A stretch of DNA of 46,655 nt from Ramlibacter sp. WS9. GTDB lineage: Bacteria; Pseudomonadota; Gammaproteobacteria; Burkholderiales; Burkholderiaceae_C. Of the stretch, positions 1 to 6,257 are shown piece by piece. The notes beneath the pieces were generated by a model. That model was not told the origin of the DNA. It was given only the letters and a program-made list of their open reading frames with translations, and did no database searches. The position numbers and the translations under genes are program-made. Position 1 is the first letter of the stretch. Each line of letters opens with the position of its first letter. The stretch lies in NCBI RefSeq assembly GCF_003797765.1, contig NZ_RKMB01000035.1, positions 1 through 46,655 on the forward strand. The letters run 5' to 3'.

Positions 1-65
1 GGCCTGCGGGCCGGGGCCTTGCCGGGAACCGCGAAGTTTACTCGCGAAAACCCTAGGGCGTCAAC

Positions 66-93
66 TTGTCTTATGTCTTATATAAGATATGAT
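66..93 (+). promoter_or_regulatory. Promoter with palindromic operator upstream of the GntR gene
   Basis: A sigma70-like promoter can be read as TTGTCT (66-71), a 16-bp spacer and TATGAT (88-93). The spacer holds a perfect 12-bp palindrome, TCTTATATAAGA, at 76-87, which extends to 73-90 with one mismatched pair. An operator between -35 and -10 would block RNA polymerase. The simplest reading is autorepression by the GntR/UTRA protein encoded just downstream, with control of the sdh genes behind it. The palindrome is seen directly; the link to the regulator is inference. Confidence 0.5.
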
Positions 94-143
94 TGCACTT
101 GTTTCAAGCAGCAAATTCCACCCCCTGACCGCACGCTGACGCG

Positions 144-935
144 ATGGCCCAGACGCCCTCCTCTTCCAACGACAACGCCCTGGCACAGCTCGGCGCGCAG
201 GAGCAGGCGACACCGGCGTTCAGCCCCCTGTACCAGCAGATCAAGGTGCTGATCCTGCAAAGCCTGCAGTCGGGCGAGTGGAAGCCCGGCGAGGCCATCC
301 CCAGCGAGATCGACCTGGCCGCGCGCTTTAGGGTGAGCCAAGGCACAGTGCGCAAGGCGATCGACGAGTTGGCGGCAGAAAACCTGGTCGTGCGGCGCCA
401 GGGCAAGGGCACCTTCGTCGCAACGCACTCCGAGCAGCACGTTCAATACCGGTTCCTCAAGCTGATGCCCGATTCGGGCAACCAGGACACCGACGGCCCC
501 GCCCAGCGCTCGGTCCTCGAATGCAAGCGCGTGCGCGCCACCGCGGATATCGCGCGGGCGCTGGCGTTGCGCTCCGGCGACCCGGTGGTGCAGGTGCGGC
601 GAACGCTCTCGTTCGGCGGCGTGCCCACCATCCTGGAAGACCTGTGGCTGCCGGGGAACGCCTTCAAAGGCATCACGGCGGACCAGATGGCCGGCTACCA
701 GGGTCCGACCTACGCGATGTTCGAAGTCGAATTCGGCGTGCGCATGGTCCGTGCAGAAGAAAAAATCCGTGCCGTGGCGGCCGATGCGCAGCAGGCCTTG
801 CTATTGAATGTGGAGCACGCGAGCCCGCTGCTGAGCGTCGAGCGGATCGCCTACACCTATAACGACGTGCCGATGGAACTGCGCCGGGGCCTGTATCGCA
901 CGGACACACACCATTACCGCAACGATTTGAGTTGA
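144..935 (+). CDS. GntR/UTRA-family transcriptional regulator
   Basis: A 263-residue cytoplasmic DNA-binding regulator. An N-terminal winged helix (about residues 30-95) carries the GntR pattern, with PSEIDLAARF leading into the recognition segment SQGTVRKAIDEL and the wing GKGTFV. The rest (about 105-258) matches the UTRA ligand-binding fold of the HutC subfamily, ending in a typical YRTDTHHY segment. It lies immediately upstream of sdhCDAB on the same strand, a position I know for GntR regulators in Comamonadaceae. Control of the sdh operon and of itself is therefore likely, probably in response to a small carboxylate or acyl-CoA-linked metabolite; the ligand cannot be read from sequence. 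The first 26 residues are a low-complexity lead-in. Family assignment is secure; the target is inferred. Confidence 0.9.
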   Translation: MAQTPSSSNDNALAQLGAQEQATPAFSPLYQQIKVLILQSLQSGEWKPGEAIPSEIDLAARFRVSQGTVRKAIDELAAENLVVRRQGKGTFVATHSEQHVQYRFLKLMPDSGNQDTDGPAQRSVLECKRVRATADIARALALRSGDPVVQVRRTLSFGGVPTILEDLWLPGNAFKGITADQMAGYQGPTYAMFEVEFGVRMVRAEEKIRAVAADAQQALLLNVEHASPLLSVERIAYTYNDVPMELRRGLYRTDTHHYRNDLS

Positions 936-1043
936 CTTGAAGAAAGGTGAAGGTTCCGTGTCAGCTTGTTGCGTTGCAATAGAATTTTGGGCTGTCTGCC
1001 ATTTCCGAATTACAAAGCGGTTACCACCGCGAAAGCCTTGCTC

Positions 1044-1478
1044 ATGACCGACCTTGCCAAGAAGCGGCCCGAATTCCGCAACATCAACGCGCTGACGGAC
1101 CTCCCCTCTTACCGTTTGCCGGCCGCCGGATGGGTTTCCATCCTGCACCGCGTGAGCGGCGTCCTGATGTTCCTTTTGATGCCGTTCATCATCTGGATGT
1201 TCGACACCTCGGTCTCGTCCGAACTCTCCTTCGCCAAATTCAGGGCCGCCTTCAACGTCGGCATCGGGTTCGTTCCCGGCTTCTTCATCAAGCTGGTGGT
1301 GCTGTCGCTGATCTGGGCCTACCTGCACCATCTGATCGCCGGCGTGCGTCACCTGTGGATGGACGTGAGCCACGCCGCCGTGAGCAAGGAATTCGGCCGC
1401 ACCTCCGCGCTGGTGACGCTGGGCTTGAGCATCCTGCTCACCCTGGTGCTGGGCGCCAAGCTGTTCGGCCTGTACTGA
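1044..1478 (+). CDS. sdhC: Succinate dehydrogenase cytochrome b556 subunit
   Basis: A 144-residue membrane anchor of complex II. It has three hydrophobic helices, the quinone-site pattern SILHRVSG at the start of helix I, and the heme-binding pattern HLIAGVRHLWMD. His96 corresponds to the axial heme ligand of the E. coli protein. With SdhD it anchors SdhAB to the inner membrane and passes electrons to ubiquinone. I start it at ATG 1044 (MTDLAKKRPEF), the normal N-terminus for the family; the frame is open back to about 966 but that extension resembles no SdhC. The 108-nt gap after the GntR gene includes a small 5-bp hairpin (1017-1030) just before the start. No strong Shine-Dalgarno sequence is visible. 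It is the first gene of sdhCDAB-sdhE-gltA. Confidence 0.95.
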   Translation: MTDLAKKRPEFRNINALTDLPSYRLPAAGWVSILHRVSGVLMFLLMPFIIWMFDTSVSSELSFAKFRAAFNVGIGFVPGFFIKLVVLSLIWAYLHHLIAGVRHLWMDVSHAAVSKEFGRTSALVTLGLSILLTLVLGAKLFGLY

Positions 1479-1500
1479 CAACAACAAGGAGCACCAGAAA

Positions 1501-1869
1501 ATGTCCGTGAACTACGGCTCCAAGCGCATCGTCGTTGGCGCGCACTATGGCCTGCGCGACTGGCTCAGCCAGCGCGTGACGGCCGGCCTGATGGCCCTCT
1601 TCACCCTGATCGTCCTGGCCCAGGTGATCTTCTCCAAAGGCCCGATCGGCTACGACAAATGGGCCGGCATCTTCGCCGCCCAGTGGATGAAGGTGCTGAC
1701 GTTCACCGTGATCGTCGCCCTGCTCTGGCACGTGTGGGTGGGCATCCGCGACGTGCTGATGGACTACGTCACCTCCCTCGTGTGGCTGCGCCTCCTGCTG
1801 CAGATCTTCACGATCGTCTGGCTCACCGGCTGCGCCGGCTGGGCGATCCAGGTCCTCTGGAGACTGTAA
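1501..1869 (+). CDS. sdhD: Succinate dehydrogenase hydrophobic membrane anchor
   Basis: A 122-residue second membrane subunit of complex II with three transmembrane helices. The motif WHVWVGIRDVLMDYV in helix II carries His77, equivalent to the second heme b ligand (E. coli SdhD His71), and an Asp-Tyr pair of the quinone site. It begins 22 nt after sdhC and is preceded by a strong AAGGAG ribosome-binding site. It ends 10 nt before sdhA, so the three genes are clearly co-transcribed. Length and motifs are normal. Confidence 0.95.
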   Translation: MSVNYGSKRIVVGAHYGLRDWLSQRVTAGLMALFTLIVLAQVIFSKGPIGYDKWAGIFAAQWMKVLTFTVIVALLWHVWVGIRDVLMDYVTSLVWLRLLLQIFTIVWLTGCAGWAIQVLWRL

Positions 1870-1879
1870 GAGTAAGAAC

Positions 1880-3700
1880 ATGAGCTACACCACCAACAAC
1901 ATCACCAAGCGCAAGTTCGACGTCGTCATCGTCGGCGCCGGGGGCTCGGGCATGCGCGCCTCGCTGCAACTCGCGCGCGCCGGCCTGAACGTGGCCGTCC
2001 TGTCCAAAGTGTTCCCCACCCGTTCGCACACCGTCGCGGCCCAAGGCGGCATCGGCGCGTCGCTGGGCAATATGTCCGAGGACAACTGGCACTACCACTT
2101 CTACGACACCGTCAAGGGCTCCGACTGGCTCGGCGACCAGGACGCGATCGAGTTCATGTGCCGCGAAGCGCCGAAGGTCGTGTACGACCTCGAGCACATG
2201 GGCATGCCTTTCGACCGCAACCCCGACGGCACGATCTACCAGCGCCCGTTCGGCGGCCATACGGCTAACTACGGCGAGAAGCCGGTGCAGCGCGCGTGCG
2301 CCGCGGCCGACCGTACTGGCCACGCCATGCTGCACACGCTGTACCAGCAGAACGTCAAGGCCAAGACCAGCTTCTTCGTCGAATGGATGGCGCTGGACCT
2401 GATCCGCGACGCCGACGGCGACGTGGTCGGCGTCACCGCGCTGGAAATGGAAACCGGCGACCTGCACATCCTCGAAGCCAAAACCACGCTGCTGGCCACC
2501 GGCGGCGCGGGACGCATCTTCGCTGCATCCACCAACGCCTTCATCAACACCGGCGACGGCCTGGGCATGGCGGCGCGCGCCGGCATCCCGCTGGAAGACA
2601 TGGAGTTCTGGCAGTTCCACCCCACCGGCGTGGCCGGCGCGGGCGTGCTGCTGACCGAAGGCTGCCGTGGCGAAGGCGCGATCCTGCTCAACAGCAATGG
2701 TGAACGCTTCATGGAGCGTTATGCGCCCACCTTGAAGGACCTGGCGCCGCGTGACTTCGTGTCGCGCTCGATGGACCAGGAGATCAAGGAAGGCCGCGGC
2801 TGCGGTCCGAACAAGGATTACGTGCTGCTCAAACTGGATCACCTGGGTGCAGAGACCATCCACAAGCGTCTGCCGTCGGTGTACGAGATCGGCGTGAACT
2901 TCGCCAACGTCGACATCACCAAGGAGCCGATCCCCGTGGTGCCGACCATTCACTACCAGATGGGGGGCGTTCCGACCAACATCAATGGGCAGGTCGTCAC
3001 GCAGCAAGGCAGTGATGGGAACATGGTGCACAACGCCGTGGTGAACGGCCTGTACGCGGTCGGCGAATGTTCCTGCGTGAGTGTGCACGGCGCCAACCGA
3101 CTGGGCACCAACTCGCTGCTCGACCTGCTGGTGTTCGGCCGTGCGGCCGGCAACCACATCGTCGAATTCGCCAGCCGCACCAAGTCGCACAAGCCATTGC
3201 CGGCAGATGCGGCCGACCAGACGCTGGAGCGACTGAACCGCCTCGAAAACACCGCAAACGGCGAGTACGCGCAAGACGTTGCCAACGACATGCGCAACTC
3301 CATGCAGAAGCACGCGAGCGTGTTCCGCACGCAGGCACTGATGGACGCGGGCGTCAAGGAGATCGCCGTCATCCGCGAGCGCGTGAAATCGCTGGCGCTC
3401 AAGGACAAGTCCAAGGTGTTCAACACGGCGCGCATCGAGGCGCTGGAAGTGGAAAACCTGATCGAATGCGCTGAAGCCACCATGGTTTCGGCCGCCGCCC
3501 GCAAGGAGTGCCGCGGTGCCCATACCGTCGTCGACTACGAGCGCCCGGCCGACGACCCGGTCTCGCCGATGGGCCGCGACGACGCCAACTGGATGAAGCA
3601 CTCGCTCTGGTACAGCGAAGGCAATCGCCTGTCGTACAAGCCGGTGCAGTTGAAGCCGCTCACGGTGGAATCGGTGCCTCCCAAGGTCCGCACCTTCTAA
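1880..3700 (+). CDS. sdhA: Succinate dehydrogenase flavoprotein subunit
   Basis: A 606-residue catalytic subunit that oxidises succinate to fumarate. An N-terminal dinucleotide-binding motif VIVGAGGSGM (16-25) is followed by RSHTVAAQGG, where His50 is the expected covalent 8-alpha-N3-histidyl-FAD attachment site. HPTGVAGAG and TEGCRGEGA supply substrate and active-site residues, and NRLGTNSLLDLLVFG is the conserved FAD-domain signature. The C-terminal helical domain ends with the usual YKPVQLKPLT. Length and motifs match the proteobacterial SdhA family. FAD attachment probably depends on SdhE, encoded downstream in the same operon. The protein sits on the cytoplasmic face bound to SdhB. Confidence 0.97.
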   Translation: MSYTTNNITKRKFDVVIVGAGGSGMRASLQLARAGLNVAVLSKVFPTRSHTVAAQGGIGASLGNMSEDNWHYHFYDTVKGSDWLGDQDAIEFMCREAPKVVYDLEHMGMPFDRNPDGTIYQRPFGGHTANYGEKPVQRACAAADRTGHAMLHTLYQQNVKAKTSFFVEWMALDLIRDADGDVVGVTALEMETGDLHILEAKTTLLATGGAGRIFAASTNAFINTGDGLGMAARAGIPLEDMEFWQFHPTGVAGAGVLLTEGCRGEGAILLNSNGERFMERYAPTLKDLAPRDFVSRSMDQEIKEGRGCGPNKDYVLLKLDHLGAETIHKRLPSVYEIGVNFANVDITKEPIPVVPTIHYQMGGVPTNINGQVVTQQGSDGNMVHNAVVNGLYAVGECSCVSVHGANRLGTNSLLDLLVFGRAAGNHIVEFASRTKSHKPLPADAADQTLERLNRLENTANGEYAQDVANDMRNSMQKHASVFRTQALMDAGVKEIAVIRERVKSLALKDKSKVFNTARIEALEVENLIECAEATMVSAAARKECRGAHTVVDYERPADDPVSPMGRDDANWMKHSLWYSEGNRLSYKPVQLKPLTVESVPPKVRTF

Positions 3701-3759
3701 GCCATCCTACGTAATACCGCTGACCGGCAAAGCGCCTAGATTTAATAACTAAACGATTT

Positions 3760-3799
3760 TGCGGGACAGATCTTCAGCTCTGTCCCCAACTGACTAGGA
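3760..3799 (+). promoter_or_regulatory. Hairpin leader of sdhB (copy 1 of a repeated element)
   Basis: Between sdhA and sdhB lies an 8-bp perfect stem, GGGACAGA (3763-3770) with TCTGTCCC (3779-3786), closing an 8-nt loop. Loop bases TCAG (3774-3777) can also pair with CTGA (3790-3793), which would make an H-type pseudoknot ending just before the ribosome-binding site and ATG 3804. A second copy precedes gltA (4784-4822); 34 of 40 aligned columns are identical, and both the stem and the loop-to-3' pairing are kept. This points to a cis-acting RNA signal or small-RNA target rather than a terminator: no U-run follows the stem. The pairing is seen; the function is inferred. Confidence 0.6.
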
Positions 3800-3803
3800 A
3801 TAT

Positions 3804-4508
3804 ATGCAAAAACGCACCTTCCAGATCTACCGTTACGACCCGGACAAGGATGCCAAGCCGTACATGCAGACCATCGAGATCGAGCTCGACGGCCACGAGC
3901 GCATGCTGCTGGACGCCCTGATGAAGCTCAAGGCGCAGGACCCGACGCTGTCCTTCCGCCGCTCCTGCCGCGAAGGCGTGTGCGGCTCGGACGCGATGAA
4001 CATCAACGGCAAGAACGGCCTGGCTTGCCTGACCAACATGCTCACGCTGCAGGGCACGATCGTGCTCAAGCCCCTGCCCGGCCTGCCCGTCATCCGCGAC
4101 CTGATCGTGGACATGACGCAGTTCTTCAAGCAGTACAACTCGATCAAGCCGTACCTCGTCAACGACAACATCCCGCCCGAGAAGGAGCGCCTGCAGTCGC
4201 CCGAAGAGCGTGAAGAGCTCAACGGCCTGTACGAGTGCATCCTGTGCGCCAGCTGCTCGACCAGCTGCCCCAGCTTCTGGTGGAACCCCGACAAGTTCGT
4301 CGGCCCGGCCGGCCTGCTGCAGGCCTACCGCTTCATCGCCGACAGCCGCGACGAAGCCACGGCCGAGCGCCTGGACAACCTGGAAGACCCGTATCGGCTC
4401 TTCCGTTGCCACACCATCATGAATTGCGTCGACGTGTGCCCGAAGGGACTGAACCCGACCATGGCCATCGGCAAGATCAAGGAATTGATGGTTCGCAGGG
4501 CTATCTAG
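3804..4508 (+). CDS. sdhB: Succinate dehydrogenase iron-sulfur subunit
   Basis: A 234-residue electron-transfer subunit of complex II. The [2Fe-2S] domain shows Cys55, Cys60, Asp63 and Cys75; Asp as one ligand is the same as in E. coli. The [4Fe-4S] site is C145-x2-C148-x2-C151 within CILCASCSTSCP, and the [3Fe-4S] site lies in CHTIMNCVDVCPKG. Electrons pass from SdhA FAD to the quinone site. Unlike the close spacing of sdhC, D and A, a 103-nt gap with a conserved hairpin element separates sdhA from sdhB, so sdhB translation may be separately controlled. Its TAG stop overlaps the GTG start of sdhE by one base. Confidence 0.97.
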   Translation: MQKRTFQIYRYDPDKDAKPYMQTIEIELDGHERMLLDALMKLKAQDPTLSFRRSCREGVCGSDAMNINGKNGLACLTNMLTLQGTIVLKPLPGLPVIRDLIVDMTQFFKQYNSIKPYLVNDNIPPEKERLQSPEEREELNGLYECILCASCSTSCPSFWWNPDKFVGPAGLLQAYRFIADSRDEATAERLDNLEDPYRLFRCHTIMNCVDVCPKGLNPTMAIGKIKELMVRRAI

Positions 4509-4780
4509 TGAATGAAGGCAATGAGCTGATTGACGAGCGGTCGCTCAGCAAGCTGAAATGGCGGTGTCGCCGGGGCTTGCTCGAGAACGACCTGTTCATC
4601 GAGCGGTTCTTTGCCCGGCACGAAGCGAGCCTCACGACGAGGCACGCGGCGGCCCTGAACGAATTGATGGATTTGGCAGACAACGACTTGCTGGACCTGC
4701 TGCTTAGCCGCAAGGAACCGGAAGGCGACATAAATAGAAGCGACGTGAGAGAAGTGATCGAGATGCTGCGAAGCCGGTGA
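4508..4780 (+). CDS. sdhE: FAD assembly factor SdhE
   Basis: A 90-residue small helical protein of the SdhE/YgfY (DUF339) family that promotes covalent FAD attachment to SdhA. The family motif appears as RRGLLENDL, a variant of RGxxE, followed by FIERFFARH. I start it at GTG 4508, which overlaps the sdhB stop in TAGTG; this gives the usual family length and implies translational coupling. The frame is open further upstream inside sdhB but that part is not homologous. Its position between sdhB and gltA fits the assembly role. Confidence 0.9.
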   Translation: MNEGNELIDERSLSKLKWRCRRGLLENDLFIERFFARHEASLTTRHAAALNELMDLADNDLLDLLLSRKEPEGDINRSDVREVIEMLRSR

Positions 4781-4783
4781 CCT

Positions 4784-4822
4784 TGCGGACAGGCCTTCAG
4801 CTCTGTCCCCGACTGATTAAGA
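4784..4822 (+). promoter_or_regulatory. Hairpin leader of gltA (copy 2 of a repeated element)
   Basis: This is the second copy of the element found before sdhB. The stem is GGACAG (4787-4792) with CTGTCC (4803-4808), extendable by a G-U pair where copy 1 has A-U. The 3' arm CTTCAGCTCTGTCCCC is identical in both copies. TCAG (4797-4800) in the loop can pair with CTGA (4813-4816), as in copy 1. The element lies between sdhE and the gltA ribosome-binding site (AAGGA, about 4826-4830). Two copies before TCA-cycle genes in one operon suggest coordinated post-transcriptional control. Confidence 0.6.
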
Positions 4823-4837
4823 CTCAAGGAAAATGCT

Positions 4838-6148
4838 ATGAAACTCTCTGACAACAAAGCCACCCTGTCGTTCAGCAACGGCAGCCCCAACGTCGAGCTG
4901 CCGGTCTACCAGGGCAGCGTGGGCCCGGACGTCATCGACATCCGCAAGCTCTATGCGCAGACGGGCATGTTCACCTACGACCCGGGCTTCATGTCCACCG
5001 CCGCCTGCCAGTCTTCGATCACCTACATCGACGGCGACAAGGGCGAGCTGCTGTACCGCGGCTACCCGATCGAGCAGTTGGCCACTCAGTGCGACTTCCT
5101 GGAAACCTGCCACCTGCTGCTTTACGGCGAGCTGCCCGACGAAGCCGGCAAGAAAGACTTCACCAAGCGCGTGACCATGCACACGATGGTCAACGAGCAG
5201 ATGCAGTTCTTCCTGCGCGGCTTCCGCCGCGACGCCCACCCGATGGCCATCATGACGGGCCTGGTCGGTGCCCTGTCGGCCTTCTATCACGACAGCACGG
5301 ACATCAACAACCCGGAGCACCGCGAGATCTCGGCCATCCGCCTCATCGCCAAGATGCCCACGCTGGTCGCCATGGCGTACAAGTACAGCGCCGGCCAGCC
5401 CTACATCTACCCGAAGAACGACCTGTCCTACTCGGGCAACTTCCTGCGCATGATGTTCGCCACGCCCTGCGAGGAGTACACCGTGAGCCCGGTGCTCGAG
5501 CGCGCCCTGGACCGCATCTTCATCCTGCACGCCGACCACGAGCAGAACGCCTCCACCTCGACGGTGCGCCTGTGCGGCTCGTCCGGCACCAATCCGTTCG
5601 CGGCCATCGCGGCCGGCGTGGCCTGCCTGTGGGGCCCCGCCCACGGCGGCGCCAACGAGGCGGCGCTGAACATGCTGTACGACATCCAGAAGGCCGGCGG
5701 CGTCGAGAAGATCGGCGACTTCATCAAGCAGGTGAAGGACAAGAACTCCGGCATCAAGCTGATGGGCTTCGGCCACCGCGTGTACAAGAACTACGACCCG
5801 CGCGCCAAGCTGATGCAGGAAACCTGCAAGGAAGTGCTGGGCGAACTGGGCCTGCAGAACGACCCGCTGTTCAAGCTGGCCATGGCGCTCGAAAAGATCG
5901 CCCTGGAAGACGAATACTTCGTCTCGCGCAAGCTCTACCCGAACGTCGACTTCTACTCGGGTATCGTGCAGCGCGCCATCGGCATCCCCGTCTCGTTGTT
6001 CACCGCCATCTTCGCGGCAGCCCGCACCGTCGGCTGGATCGCCCAGCTCAACGAGATGATCGGCGACCCGGAATACAAGATCGGCCGCCCGCGCCAGCTG
6101 TTCACCGGCTCGGCCCGCCGCGAAGTGAAGCCGCTGAACCAGCGTTGA
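4838..6148 (+). CDS. gltA: Citrate synthase (type II, hexameric class)
   Basis: A 436-residue enzyme condensing acetyl-CoA with oxaloacetate to citrate, the entry step of the TCA cycle. Catalytic residues are all present: His269 in GPAHGGANEA, His313 in GFGHRVYKNYDPRA and Asp371 in VDFYSG. HADHEQNASTSTVR is the adjacent conserved helix. The N-terminal beta domain typical of the NADH-regulated Gram-negative type is present. The start follows a clear AAGGA site and is preceded by the second copy of the hairpin leader. It is the last gene of the sdh block and is followed by a strong intrinsic terminator. Confidence 0.97.
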   Translation: MKLSDNKATLSFSNGSPNVELPVYQGSVGPDVIDIRKLYAQTGMFTYDPGFMSTAACQSSITYIDGDKGELLYRGYPIEQLATQCDFLETCHLLLYGELPDEAGKKDFTKRVTMHTMVNEQMQFFLRGFRRDAHPMAIMTGLVGALSAFYHDSTDINNPEHREISAIRLIAKMPTLVAMAYKYSAGQPYIYPKNDLSYSGNFLRMMFATPCEEYTVSPVLERALDRIFILHADHEQNASTSTVRLCGSSGTNPFAAIAAGVACLWGPAHGGANEAALNMLYDIQKAGGVEKIGDFIKQVKDKNSGIKLMGFGHRVYKNYDPRAKLMQETCKEVLGELGLQNDPLFKLAMALEKIALEDEYFVSRKLYPNVDFYSGIVQRAIGIPVSLFTAIFAAARTVGWIAQLNEMIGDPEYKIGRPRQLFTGSARREVKPLNQR

Positions 6149-6178
6149 TGCCGGATCCGTCCGGTGTGACAGGAAAGG

Positions 6179-6199
6179 AAAGCCCCGCGAGGGGCTTTT
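6179..6199 (+). terminator. Rho-independent terminator after gltA
   Basis: A perfect 8-bp stem, AAAGCCCC (6179-6186) with GGGGCTTT (6191-6198), closes a GCGA tetraloop and ends in TTTT. It lies 30 nt after the gltA stop and separates the TCA-cycle operon from the defence cassette. Confidence 0.85.
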
Positions 6200-6257
6200 C
6201 TCATGGGCGAGCCGCCTGAGCGAGAATCCGACTCGCGTCCCACTTCATCCCCGACCG

